Positions 52,228 to 60,539 of a stretch of 64,000 bases of DNA are shown in pieces. The first letter of the stretch is position 1. Every line of letters starts with the position of its first letter. The DNA lies in contig NZ_JABEKT010000002.1 of the NCBI RefSeq assembly GCF_013283195.1, forward strand, positions 186,001 through 250,000, given 5' to 3'. Below the pieces are notes generated by a model, which did no database searches, was not told the origin of the DNA, and saw only the letters and a program-made list of their open reading frames with translations. The DNA comes from Ensifer adhaerens (GTDB lineage: Bacteria > Pseudomonadota > Alphaproteobacteria > Rhizobiales > Rhizobiaceae). A program made the position numbers and the translations under genes.

Positions 52228-52611
52228 TCACTCGCATTCGAGCTTTGGTTGACGGAAATTGGTGACGTACCAGCGGCCGCCCTGCTGGCGGGCGTAGAAT
52301 GTATAGAAGCATTCCTGCTCCTCAACATAGCCGGGCGTTACGTATTCTTCATAACGTTGGCCGCGCCGCGTGTCGCGTATCTCACCGCTGGTCGAACCGG
52401 AAACAACGTTGGTGGAGATCTTGCGCCACTGGTAGGCGCGCTGATCCCAGCCGAGATCGAGAACTGCCGAGGGCGGACCGTAGTCGATGATGACCGATTC
52501 CACCGGCTGGCCGATATAATTCTTCATTTCGGTGGAAGCACAGCCGGTGAGAGCGAAGGCTGTGGTGGCGGCGATGGCGGCGAAGACGCCGCGCGCGTTG
52601 CAAAGGGGCAT
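52228..52611 (-). CDS. Small predicted lipoprotein
   Basis: A 127-residue protein with a lipoprotein signal: hydrophobic FAAIAATTAFA and lipobox LTGC with Cys24 as the first mature residue. The mature part has YIGQPVESVIIDYGPPSAVLDLGW, several aromatic residues and a later Cys. It would be anchored to the inner or outer membrane. I recognise no specific family. It is next to the two-component genes on the same strand but with an 87-base gap. Confidence 0.75.
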   Translation of the reverse strand: MPLCNARGVFAAIAATTAFALTGCASTEMKNYIGQPVESVIIDYGPPSAVLDLGWDQRAYQWRKISTNVVSGSTSGEIRDTRRGQRYEEYVTPGYVEEQECFYTFYARQQGGRWYVTNFRQPKLECE

Positions 52612-52708
52612 GTCCGATCCCGGGTTCGAATTGTCTGCCCCGGAGCTAATCTGCCAAGATTACATAGACATTGCGGTCGTCTTCGAGCGTTGCGCCACGC
52701 GGTCGGCG

Positions 52709-53005
52709 TCAGGCGGCCCGGTTGGCGGGAGCGTCGTCGATGCTGGCATAGACAAGTCCCGGCTGGACGATCCACTCGCCCTGCCGCAGCGACTGCACAT
52801 CCGGTCCGCCACCAGCGTTGCGCGCGGCCACGCCGACGAACCGATACCGAAGCCCGCTGCCGTCGGTCACCGTTTCGCGGATGGGCCGCCCGGCGAGGTA
52901 TCCGACGACCTGTCCTTCGAAGCGCACATTCGCCAGGATGAAATACTCGGTGGGCAAGTTCCGGCTTTGCTTCGCAGCGGGCTTGAATGCGCTTCTGATC
53001 TTCAT
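52709..53005 (-). CDS. Small hypothetical protein
   Basis: A 98-residue frame on the minus strand with a consistent amino-acid pattern (YFILANVRFEGQVVGYLAGRPI, GLRYRFVGVAARN) that reads like a small beta-rich protein. The ATG at 53005 has no clear ribosome site, so it is less secure than its neighbours. No domain is recognised and no signal peptide is present. Confidence 0.5.
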   Translation of the reverse strand: MKIRSAFKPAAKQSRNLPTEYFILANVRFEGQVVGYLAGRPIRETVTDGSGLRYRFVGVAARNAGGGPDVQSLRQGEWIVQPGLVYASIDDAPANRAA

Positions 53006-53549
53006 TGCGTGATACTCGTCGTAGGTTTTTCGTTTGCTCTTCGAGGCACCGTTTCGGGCATGCGTGCCGGGTAAAGAGAAGGCGGCCGTCTGAAGTCACG
53101 TGAAAGCGGCATGAGCATGGCAACAGCGCTCAAGATTGCGCTCGTTCGTCATTTCGCTGCACGGCCGATCATCCAAGAATGCCGCACCCACACCGAGAGC
53201 CTAATCCGACCGCCCATAGAAAATCGCTTGGTAAGATGCGGCTTCGGAGTAAGGAAAGCGTAAGGCGCTGTGCCCCGCCCAGGGCAGGCCATCCGTTTCG
53301 ACCGGTTAGGCGACCGTGGTGCAGGACGACTGACGGACCTTCGTCGAGACGGATTTCGGCTCGAATGCTGCACCATTCAGACGGAGGGGAGGTCTGCGCG
53401 GCCGTGATGCGATAAAGATGAGTTTTTAACTCATATTTGTTGTGTGCGTTGCACGGACGCGCTAATGAACGCCGCGGCCGGCCTTCTGTCGGCGCATTGC
53501 CATCCATCCTCTTCCCGCCGGCCGGTTCGGATCCGTCCTGAAAACAGAC
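53006..53549. other. Control region upstream of the iron-type sigma operon
   Basis: A 544-base gap with no supported gene. Its main element is the TGA-N9-TCA palindrome at 53418-53434, 116 bases before the sigma-factor ATG. The rest has no repeat or frame worth reporting. Confidence 0.6.
53418..53434. promoter_or_regulatory. Iron-responsive operator (RirA-type, TGA-N9-TCA)
   Basis: ATGAGTT-TTT-AACTCAT is a perfect 7-3-7 inverted repeat. It contains TGA, nine bases, TCA, the published iron-responsive operator core of the Rhizobiales regulator RirA. It lies upstream of an ECF sigma/FecR/TonB-receptor operon, where iron repression is expected. Confidence 0.6.
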
Positions 53550-54074
53550 ATGTCAGAGAAATCAGCTTCGCATTCGATGCTCGACGACGCGATCGTGGCT
53601 TACTACGACGAGCTCTGCACGATGACGCGGCAGCGCGGCCATGCGTCGGCAACGGCAAACGACGTCGTTCACGAACTCTATGTGCGGCTGGTGGACCGGC
53701 GCACTTCGCTTCAGGGCAAATCGTCCTTGCGTGCGTTTCTGCGCCGCGCTTGCGCCAATCTCGGCATCGATCGGCTGCGCCGCGACCGCTTCGAACTCAA
53801 GCTTTTCTCCGGCAGCGAAGAAGAGGCGCTTGCCGTTGCGAGCGATATCGCCGCTCCCGATGCCAACATCGACCTTCGCCGCAGGCTGCAGATTCTGAAA
53901 ACGGCGATCATGGAGATGTCGCTGCAAAGACGTCGCGTTTTTCTCGCCAATCGGATCGGCAATCTGAGCTCCGACGAAATTGCGATGCGCACCGGCATCA
54001 GCCGCAACATGGTGGACCGGCATCTGCGCAAGGCCTACCTGCATTGCCTGGATCGTCTGGAGGAGGTGTCGTGA
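53550..54074 (+). CDS. FecI-type ECF RNA polymerase sigma factor
   Basis: A 174-residue ECF sigma factor. Region 2 is around AYYDELCTMTRQRGHASATANDVVHELYVRL with FLRRACANLGIDRLRR, and region 4 around LSSDEIAMRTGISRNMVDRHLRKAYLHCL (residues about 130-165). It is the usual size for the iron-transport sigma group. Its stop overlaps the FecR ATG by one base (TGATG). The group is activated by a signal through TonB receptor and FecR, and the operon is behind an iron-box motif. Confidence 0.93.
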   Translation: MSEKSASHSMLDDAIVAYYDELCTMTRQRGHASATANDVVHELYVRLVDRRTSLQGKSSLRAFLRRACANLGIDRLRRDRFELKLFSGSEEEALAVASDIAAPDANIDLRRRLQILKTAIMEMSLQRRRVFLANRIGNLSSDEIAMRTGISRNMVDRHLRKAYLHCLDRLEEVS

Positions 54075-55066
54075 TGGCGCTTGATAGACGGCATGCGCCG
54101 ACCGGCAAAGCATCGGATCGCAACCACAAGACGCGTGAAAAGCGGGTGCGTGAGCAGGCGGTGAACTGGCTGGTGCTCCTGAACGGCGACCCTTCGAATG
54201 AAAAGCTGCAACTGGCGTTCGAGCGGTGGCGTGCGGAAGACCCTGTCCATGCCGAAATCTTTGCGCGGGCGCAGAGGGCGGTCGGCGACGCCACGCTGTT
54301 GATCCGGCGCGAGCCGGAGTTTGCCGAGAGGGCGGTGCAGGCGCCCGCAAATCGCCGAAAGACCCTCGCCTCGCTTGCCGCCGTCCTTATCGTCGGCATC
54401 GGCGCCTTTCTCGCGCTCGACGGCGCAATGTGGATGCGCGCGGACGTCATAGCCGGAACTGGCGAACGGCCGACCCTGAGGCTCGACGACGGCTCGACGC
54501 TGCAGCTCAACGCCCAATCGGCTGTCGCCTACGACTTCACCCCAGGCGAACGCCGGATCGTTCTGTTGCGTGGCGAGGTGTTTGTTCAGGTTGCGACCGA
54601 CAGGGACAGGCCGTTCGTCGTCGAGGCGGGAGCGGGAACGACGACTGCGCTCGGAACGGCATTCGACGTCAACCTCACCGACGACGGGGCCAGCGTCACG
54701 GTACTGGAGCACGCGGTGTCGGTTGCGACAGACCGCGTGACATCGCCAAGCCGCGTCGAGGTCAACGAACAGGTGAGTTACAATCATGAAGGCAGGCTCG
54801 GCGACACCAAGCCGGTTGATCCGCTGTTGGCGGCCGCATGGCGCGACGGGCGTCTCGTCTTCGACGGGCGCACCATCGCGTCCGTCGTCGAGGAAATCGG
54901 TCGTTACATCCCGGGCAAAATCCTGATCGCCGATGCCGCGGTCGGCGCCAGACGTGTCTCCGGCAGCTTCGATCTCTCCGATCCGGTCAGGGCGTTGCAG
55001 GGTCTTGCCGAAGCCTTCGACATCAAGGTCACCCGGATCGGACCCTACGTCACGATCCTGCGCTAA
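54074..55066 (+). CDS. FecR-type anti-sigma/signal transducer
   Basis: A 330-residue single-pass membrane protein. The cytoplasmic N-terminal part (DUF4880-like, EQAVNWLVLLNGDPSNEKLQLAFERW) holds the sigma factor, a membrane segment lies near 97-116 (LAAVLIVGIGAFLAL), and the periplasmic FecR domain (LRLDDGSTLQLNAQSAVAYDF, LRGEVFVQVATD, VEAGAGTTTALGTAFDVN) and a C-terminal secretin/TonB-like short domain follow. The ATG at 54074 overlaps the sigma-factor stop and has GGAGG before it. It links the receptor in the outer membrane to the sigma factor. Confidence 0.92.
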   Translation: MALDRRHAPTGKASDRNHKTREKRVREQAVNWLVLLNGDPSNEKLQLAFERWRAEDPVHAEIFARAQRAVGDATLLIRREPEFAERAVQAPANRRKTLASLAAVLIVGIGAFLALDGAMWMRADVIAGTGERPTLRLDDGSTLQLNAQSAVAYDFTPGERRIVLLRGEVFVQVATDRDRPFVVEAGAGTTTALGTAFDVNLTDDGASVTVLEHAVSVATDRVTSPSRVEVNEQVSYNHEGRLGDTKPVDPLLAAAWRDGRLVFDGRTIASVVEEIGRYIPGKILIADAAVGARRVSGSFDLSDPVRALQGLAEAFDIKVTRIGPYVTILR

Positions 55067-55162
55067 AAAAATCGGACGCGAGGTGTCCCTGTATCGGGAC
55101 CTCGTTCGTCCAGAAACCAGACCCGGCCTCTTCTCGGCCATCCTTCATTGTCTGGGACCATC

Positions 55163-57655
55163 ATGCCATATTCGAATGCGACCGGCGGACGCCGCCACTC
55201 CGGAATTTTCAACCTGCTGATGGCAGGTACGGTGTTTGCCTTTACGGCCACGGGTGCGCTTGCCCAGGATGCCTCGGTGCATCATGTCGATGTGCCGGCC
55301 GGCAAGCTGACCGCCGCCGTCAACCGCCTCGCGAGCCAACTCAAGCTGCAGGTCGTGTTCGACAGCTCGGTTGCGTCAGGGGTCAGCACATCTGGTCTTT
55401 CCGGTGAGATGACGGCGGATGAGGCGCTCTCGCGGTTGCTGAGTGGAACCGGCGTCCGCTATCGCTTCGTCGGCGGGTCGACGGTAAAGCTCATGAGCGC
55501 CACCGAAACCTCCGAGCCGGTCGAAGCCGACGGGACCAAGCTCGCGCCGATCGTCGTGCGCGGCGATGCCAATCGCGGCGATCGGGCGCCGAATGTCGCC
55601 ATCCTCGATGCCGAAGACATCGAGAAGGCACAGGCCTCGAGCCTGCCGGAATTGCTGCAGAAAACCCCCGGTGTGTCGCTGGGCGGTGGAGTGCGCATCG
55701 AAGGGCAGACGATTGCCATTCGCGGCTTCGCCCGGCAGTCCGACGTCAGGATCATCCTCGACGGCGCACCGAAGAATTTTGAGAAATACGACCAGGGAAC
55801 GGTCTTCATCGAGCCCGAATTGCTCAAGCGCGTCGAGATCGAAAAAGGCGCGACCTCGGTGCGTTACGGCAACGGCGGCTTCGGCGGCACCGTGCTGATG
55901 GAAACCAAGGACGCGACCGACATGCTGCGGCCGGGTGAGGAGTGGGGCATCTGGGCCAAGTCCGGATTCCAGAGCGCCAACAAGCAGTTTCTCGAAACCG
56001 GCGCGCTCTACGGCAAGTCGGATTTCGGCGGTCCGGTCACCTATGACGGCCTTCTGGCGGCGACCTGGCGCAAGAGCGACGACATGCGCGTCGGCGGCGG
56101 CGAGATCTACAACTATTCCAATTCGAAGCTCACGACCCTGCTTGCCAATGTCGGTGCCGAGTATGACGGCCACGAGATCAGGGGCACAGTTGCCTACGGT
56201 GAGAACGACAACTGGGGGCCGGTCGCCGCCATCCGCGGCCAGTCGGCGCCGTCGGATTTCAACATCGCCCGCTACGGCTATAAGGAAGCGATGCGCCGCC
56301 TGCTCACCTGGCGCGAGATCGAAGACTTCACCTCGACGCTGAATTACAGTTATGCCGGCGACAGCGACCTGGTGAACTACCGGATGATGGCGAGCTTCTC
56401 GTCGACCAGCCAGCACGCGACGCGCCCCGATATCCCCGGGCTCAACCCGAGCGCATCGGTCGGCGGCTATGAGAACGATGCCACCTATAGCGACATCAAG
56501 TTCGAAGCCGAAAACACCTCCAACTTCACGCTCAGCGGCCTGTCGCACAGCCTGAACTACGGCGTCCAGTATCTCGACCATGATCGCGACATCTGGATGT
56601 ACGACATCGCCAACCGCACCCAGGCACAATACAATTATGGCTACTACGCTCCCTGGTTCATGCCGGAAGGCACGCAGAGGACCGTTGCGGCCTTCGTTCG
56701 CGACAGGATCGAGCTCACCGACACCCTGACCGTGACGCCGGGCCTTCGCTATGACCACGTGCGTTCCAAGGGCGTGCCGAACGATGCGCCGCGCTTCAAC
56801 AATCCGCTGGCTGGACACGATTATTCTGCCGTCTCGCATCAGGGGGTGACGCCGGCGATCAGCCTTTCGTGGGAAGCAGCGCCCTCGGTGCGGTTCTTTG
56901 CCGACTGGGCCTATGCGATGCGCGTGCCCAACATCGACGAGATCTACTCGACGCAGAGCGTACAGACCAAGGCATCCGGCACCAGCCGCGATCTCGACGT
57001 CGAGCGCAACAGCACCTTCAATATCGGCGTCGATATGAGCTTCAACGATGTACTGACGGCCGATGACATGCTGTCGACGCGGATCTCGGCCTACAACAAC
57101 CACGTCTCCAATCCGGTCACACGTCGGTTTGGAACTATCAACCTGGCCGGCGTTTCCGGCAATGTCCCGTTCTACTGGAACACCCCGTCCTACGATATCA
57201 GGGGCATCGAGCTGCAATCGCATTACGAGACCGAACGCATGTTCGCCGATCTCGGTGTCTCCTGGATGACAGGCGAGCGCACCGGTGCCGTCAACAATGT
57301 CTGGGGTCCCGACACCTACATCAACGACCTCGCGCCCCTGACGGTGATCGCCACCGCTGGCATCAAGGTGCCGGACCGGGACCTCGCGTTCGGCTGGACC
57401 GGGACCTTCGTCGATGACCAGAACCGTACGCCCTACAATCAGGGCGGCCAGACCTATGCCCGCCCGCCGAGTGCCGGTTATGCGGTGCACGGCCTCTTCC
57501 TCGACTGGACGCCGACAACGGGCCTCATGGAAGGCGGCGAAGTGCATCTGGCGATCGACAACATCTTCGACAAGTACTACGAGCCCTATCTCAGCGACGG
57601 TATCTCGGCGATGCCCGGCCGGAACTTCAAGGTCGCGATCAGCCGGAAGTTCTAG
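55163..57655 (+). CDS. TonB-dependent receptor with STN signalling domain
   Basis: An 830-residue outer-membrane receptor. The signal peptide is cut at about 34 (ALA-QD). The N-terminal STN domain (about 36-95, VPAGKLTAAVNRLASQLKLQVVF) is the part that contacts FecR in transenvelope signalling. The plug follows (LPELLQKTPGVSLGGG, RIILDGAPKNFEKYDQG) and then a 22-strand barrel ending in NFKVAISRKF with the terminal Phe. The late barrel resembles the haem/haemoglobin receptor group, but siderophore use cannot be excluded. The ATG at 55163 is preferred over TTG 55148. The gene completes a sigma/anti-sigma/receptor operon. Confidence 0.92.
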   Translation: MPYSNATGGRRHSGIFNLLMAGTVFAFTATGALAQDASVHHVDVPAGKLTAAVNRLASQLKLQVVFDSSVASGVSTSGLSGEMTADEALSRLLSGTGVRYRFVGGSTVKLMSATETSEPVEADGTKLAPIVVRGDANRGDRAPNVAILDAEDIEKAQASSLPELLQKTPGVSLGGGVRIEGQTIAIRGFARQSDVRIILDGAPKNFEKYDQGTVFIEPELLKRVEIEKGATSVRYGNGGFGGTVLMETKDATDMLRPGEEWGIWAKSGFQSANKQFLETGALYGKSDFGGPVTYDGLLAATWRKSDDMRVGGGEIYNYSNSKLTTLLANVGAEYDGHEIRGTVAYGENDNWGPVAAIRGQSAPSDFNIARYGYKEAMRRLLTWREIEDFTSTLNYSYAGDSDLVNYRMMASFSSTSQHATRPDIPGLNPSASVGGYENDATYSDIKFEAENTSNFTLSGLSHSLNYGVQYLDHDRDIWMYDIANRTQAQYNYGYYAPWFMPEGTQRTVAAFVRDRIELTDTLTVTPGLRYDHVRSKGVPNDAPRFNNPLAGHDYSAVSHQGVTPAISLSWEAAPSVRFFADWAYAMRVPNIDEIYSTQSVQTKASGTSRDLDVERNSTFNIGVDMSFNDVLTADDMLSTRISAYNNHVSNPVTRRFGTINLAGVSGNVPFYWNTPSYDIRGIELQSHYETERMFADLGVSWMTGERTGAVNNVWGPDTYINDLAPLTVIATAGIKVPDRDLAFGWTGTFVDDQNRTPYNQGGQTYARPPSAGYAVHGLFLDWTPTTGLMEGGEVHLAIDNIFDKYYEPYLSDGISAMPGRNFKVAISRKF

Positions 57656-57672
57656 GCCTTCAATCGCATTAG

Positions 57673-57694
57673 ACCGGCCCGCTTACGGGCCGGT
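57673..57694 (+). terminator. Hairpin after TonB receptor gene
   Basis: ACCGGCCCG-CTTA-CGGGCCGGT is a perfect 9-bp stem starting 18 bases after the receptor stop. The bases after it (TGCCCCTGG) are not T-rich, so it may stop transcription weakly or protect the 3' end of the mRNA. Confidence 0.55.
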
Positions 57695-57819
57695 TGCCCC
57701 TGGCGATGCATCGCTTATCGCCGGCGGCAGGCAGTACGACGCCACCCTTTGTTGCTGCGCTCAGTTCGTTCGGATGTGTAAACTTGCGCACGGGGCGCCG
57801 CATCCTTGTCAATCCTTGC

Positions 57820-57849
57820 TTGACAGAGGTCCATTGCCCGTATCTTAAT
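57820..57849 (+). promoter_or_regulatory. Promoter candidate for the amiCR operon
   Basis: TTGACA at 57820-57825 (CTTGAC one base earlier) is followed, 15-18 bases on, by TATCTTAAT at 57841-57849. Initiation near 57855 would give a leader of about 120 bases before amiC, in which the hairpins at 57887-57966 lie. Spacing is not ideal, so this is a candidate. Confidence 0.45.
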
Positions 57850-57886
57850 CTTGTCTACGGATTGAGCAGCTCAGTCCTTTTCACAT

Positions 57887-57916
57887 GACCCTTATGGTCG
57901 ACGGGCAGTTTCGCCC
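57887..57916 (+). promoter_or_regulatory. Leader hairpins P1 and P2 (possible ANTAR target)
   Basis: P1 is GACC-CTTAT-GGTC (57887-57899) and P2 is GGGC-AGTTTC-GCCC (57903-57916). P2 has a six-base loop starting with A, as ANTAR RNA sites do, though position 4 is T instead of the usual G, and P1 has a five-base loop. The 3' arm of P2 uses the same CCC as the terminator that follows, so both cannot form together. This arrangement fits antitermination by AmiR. Confidence 0.4.
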
Positions 57917-57966
57917 CATGATGCCCCATCTCCGATGGGAAACGCGTCATGGGGTTTTTGGTTTTT
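57914..57966 (+). terminator. Intrinsic terminator just before amiC
   Basis: An outer 8-bp stem CCCCATGA (57914-57921)/TCATGGGG (57947-57954) encloses an inner 6-bp hairpin CCCATC-TCC-GATGGG (57925-57939), followed by TTTTTGGTTTTT. It ends ten bases before the amiC start codon, so it would block the whole operon unless read through. This is the kind of leader on which an ANTAR protein acts. Confidence 0.65.
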
Positions 57967-57975
57967 GGCAGGTCC

Positions 57976-59112
57976 ATGCGTGACGCGGTGAAGATCGGTA
58001 TCCTGTATTCGACAACCGGCCCCTACGGGACGATGGGCCGCGACTGCCGCGATGGCGCCGAGTTGGCGATCGATGAGATTGCGGCGCGCCACCCCGGCCG
58101 CATCGAGCCTGTCTTCGTCGACCCGCACGCCAATATCGATCAGTACCTCGAAGGCGCACGCACGCTGCTGCGCGATCAGGGCTGCCGGCACATCGTCGGC
58201 ACGATCACGTCGCTGGCGCGCAAGGAGGTCATTCCGCTCGTCGAAAAGCATGACGGGCTGCTCTGGTACATGTGCCCCTATGAGGGTTTCGAGGCCAACG
58301 ACAACGTCATTTACACCGGCGGCTGCCCGAACCAGCATCTGCTGCCGTTGCTCGACTATCTCTTGCCGCGCTTTGGTCGCCGGCCCTATCTCGTCGGCGC
58401 CAACTATGTCTGGGGCTGGGAAATGAACCGGCTCGCGCGCGAGCTGATCGAAGAGGCGGGCGGATCGGTGCTCGGCGAGCGCTATCTGCCGCTCGAGGAA
58501 ACCGCGGTCGAGCGTATCGTCGCCGAGATCGAGCAGCGGCGGCCGAGCTTCATCCTCAACAATCTCGTCGGCCCGTCGAGCTATGCCTTGCACGCCGCGA
58601 TCCGGGCGCTCGGCGAACGCGATCCCGCCTTCCGCCCTGAAAACTGCCCGGTCGTCAGCTGCGATCTGCAGGAATGCGAGCTCATCGACATCGGCCTCGG
58701 CGTGGCGACCGGCCAGCTCTGTGCCGCCGCCTATTTCGACACGGTAAGTTCCGCCGAAAATGCGGCATTCAAGGCTGAAGTGAGCGCGCGGTTCGGCGCT
58801 TCGCGTCGGATTTCCAGCGTTTTTGCCAGTGCCTATGCCGCCGTCAAGCTCTGTGCCGAGGCAATCATCGATGCCGGCACCGACGATCCGGCCGTGGTGT
58901 CCCGCCTGCTTTGTGCGGCGCCGCGCTCGACCGTTCTCGGCCCGCTGCGGATCGATGCCGAAACCCGCCACGCGGCACTTCCCTTCCACCTTGGGCGCAT
59001 CAATGACGAGGGTGGCTTCGATATCATCGCTTCCGAGCCCGCCATCGTTGCCGATCCGTATCTGACGGGTCGTCGCACGCGCAAACCACCCCAGCTCCGG
59101 ATCGTCTCATGA
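57976..59112 (+). CDS. amiC: AmiC-like amide-sensing binding protein (cytoplasmic)
   Basis: A 378-residue periplasmic-binding-protein-type fold without a signal peptide, like the amide sensor AmiC of Pseudomonas. Start of the fold VKIGILYSTTGPYGTMGRDCRDGAELAIDEI, then GTITSLARKEVIPLVEKHDGLLWY, YVWGWEMNRLARE and AAYFDTVSSAENAAFKAEVS. The start ATG 57976 is chosen because ATG 57949 lies inside the terminator stem; CAGG precedes it. The stop overlaps amiR by four bases (ATGA). It would hold AmiR silent until an amide ligand binds. Confidence 0.9.
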   Translation: MRDAVKIGILYSTTGPYGTMGRDCRDGAELAIDEIAARHPGRIEPVFVDPHANIDQYLEGARTLLRDQGCRHIVGTITSLARKEVIPLVEKHDGLLWYMCPYEGFEANDNVIYTGGCPNQHLLPLLDYLLPRFGRRPYLVGANYVWGWEMNRLARELIEEAGGSVLGERYLPLEETAVERIVAEIEQRRPSFILNNLVGPSSYALHAAIRALGERDPAFRPENCPVVSCDLQECELIDIGLGVATGQLCAAAYFDTVSSAENAAFKAEVSARFGASRRISSVFASAYAAVKLCAEAIIDAGTDDPAVVSRLLCAAPRSTVLGPLRIDAETRHAALPFHLGRINDEGGFDIIASEPAIVADPYLTGRRTRKPPQLRIVS

Positions 59113-59690
59113 GGGAAACACCCAACTTTGCCGGCTGGCGTGCCACGATCCTCCATCGCGAGGATGCAACGACCGAGCGGCTCACTCGCCAGCTGAAGCT
59201 CTTCGGTTTCCACGTCCTTGTGCAGTGGACGCCGCTTGCCGCCGACCATCTGCCCGATCTCATTCTGGTCGACGCCGATCAGGGCTGGACCGGACTGTTG
59301 CCATGGACCGACGAACGCGCGCCGCGACCCCTCGTTGCCCTGCTTGGGTCTGAAGCTCCCGGCCGTGTCGCCTGGGCGATGGATCAGGGTGCCTCCGCCA
59401 TCATCGCCAAGCCGCTAGCCTCGTCGGCGGTCTATCCCGCGCTGGTCATGGCGCTTGCCATCCATCGCGAGCGCCAGGCCATCGTGGAGAAGATCGCCCA
59501 TCTGGAAGAGCGGGTTCGCATGCGCCCGCTGGTCCATGCCGCTGTGCAGAAAATCAGCCATGCCCGCAAGCTGGATGAGGAGCAGGCCTATCGGATCCTG
59601 CGCAACTGCGCGATGCAGCGTCGGCTGTCGATGGAGCAGGTCGCCGCCTCGATCATCGGCGGCGCCGAGCCGCTGCCGGAGGCTGGCTGA
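59109..59690 (+). CDS. amiR: AmiR-like ANTAR-domain antiterminator
   Basis: A 193-residue protein with a degenerate receiver-like domain (about 10-120, no clear phospho-acceptor set), a coiled-coil (about 125-150) and a C-terminal ANTAR RNA-binding domain (about 140-190, VHAAVQKISHARKLDEEQAYRILRNCAMQRRLSMEQVAASII in parts). It starts inside the amiC stop (ATGA) and ends in the permease start (TGATG), so the three are translationally linked. It would promote read-through at a terminator in the operon leader. Confidence 0.9.
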   Translation: MRETPNFAGWRATILHREDATTERLTRQLKLFGFHVLVQWTPLAADHLPDLILVDADQGWTGLLPWTDERAPRPLVALLGSEAPGRVAWAMDQGASAIIAKPLASSAVYPALVMALAIHRERQAIVEKIAHLEERVRMRPLVHAAVQKISHARKLDEEQAYRILRNCAMQRRLSMEQVAASIIGGAEPLPEAG

Positions 59691-60538
59691 TGCAGGCATT
59701 GAAAGCCATGGTCCGCCAGCCGGCAGCGCTGTTCGGCCTGATCGTCGTTGCTCTTGTGGTGTTCCTTGCGATCGCCGCGCCGCTGATCGCGCCCTATAGC
59801 CCTGACGAGCAGATGTTCGACGGGTTGACGCTGGAGGGCGCGCCGCTGCCGCCGAGCGCGCAGTTCCTGCTCGGCACCGACACGCTCGGGCGCGACCTGT
59901 TCTCCCGGCTTCTCTACGGCGCGCGCACCTCGCTCGTTATCGGTCTCGTCGCCAACGGCATCGCGGTGACGATCGGGCTGCTGATCGGCATTCTCTCCGG
60001 CTATATGCGCGGCATCGTCGGCGGCGCGCTGATGCGCTTCACCGATCTGATGATGGCCTTTCCGGCGTTGCTCTTGGCCATCGTTCTCGCAGCATTGTTG
60101 CGCCCCAGTCTCTGGATCGTCGCCATGGTGATCGCGCTCGTCAACTGGGTGCAGGTGGCGCGCATCGTCTATACCGAAACGCGCGGGCTGGTGGAGCGCG
60201 ACTTCATCCTGGCCGAGCGCTCGCTTGGCGCCGGGCATGGCCGCATCCTCTTTCATCACATCCTGCCGCATCTGATCCCGACGGCGATCGTCTGGGGAAC
60301 GCTCGGCATCGCCACGACCGTTCTGCTCGAAGCGACGCTCTCCTTTCTCGGCATCGGCGTGCAGCCGCCGACACCGTCCTGGGGCAATATCATCTTCGAA
60401 AGCCAGAGCTATTTTCAGGCCGCTCCCTGGCTGGTCTTCATCCCCGGTGCCGTCATCCTTTTGACCGCGCTGTCCTTCAATCTGGTCGGCGATGCTCTTC
60501 GAGACATACTCGACCCGACGCAGCGGGGGAGGGGCTGA
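59690..60538 (+). CDS. ABC transporter permease, DppC type
   Basis: A 282-residue peptide/nickel-type permease. The N-terminal TM1 (LFGLIVVALVVFLAIAAPLIAPY) is followed by a periplasmic insert with GTDTLGRDLFSRLLYGARTSL, the DppC signature, and the EAA loop around AERSLGAGHGRILFHHILPHLIP. It couples with the AmiR gene stop by TGATG and is one base from the DppB-type gene. It forms the inner-membrane channel with that protein. No ATPases are in the window; they should lie to the right. Confidence 0.93.
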   Translation: MQALKAMVRQPAALFGLIVVALVVFLAIAAPLIAPYSPDEQMFDGLTLEGAPLPPSAQFLLGTDTLGRDLFSRLLYGARTSLVIGLVANGIAVTIGLLIGILSGYMRGIVGGALMRFTDLMMAFPALLLAIVLAALLRPSLWIVAMVIALVNWVQVARIVYTETRGLVERDFILAERSLGAGHGRILFHHILPHLIPTAIVWGTLGIATTVLLEATLSFLGIGVQPPTPSWGNIIFESQSYFQAAPWLVFIPGAVILLTALSFNLVGDALRDILDPTQRGRG

Positions 60539-60539
60539 C

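Noticed and set aside
53444-54073. Upstream extension of the FecR frame across the sigma-factor gene
   Set aside because: It overlaps an intact ECF sigma gene in another frame; the FecR fold starts at the coupled ATG 54074.
55376-57547. Long open frame on the minus strand (723 codons) opposite the TonB receptor
   Set aside because: It mirrors the receptor in an antisense frame, has no family motifs, is rich in Arg/His/Gly as expected for shadows in high-G+C DNA, and the plus-strand protein is complete and recognisable.
57949-57975. Earlier amiC start at ATG 57949
   Set aside because: It lies inside the 3' arm of the terminator stem and adds a hydrophobic stretch not needed by the fold; ATG 57976 fits better.
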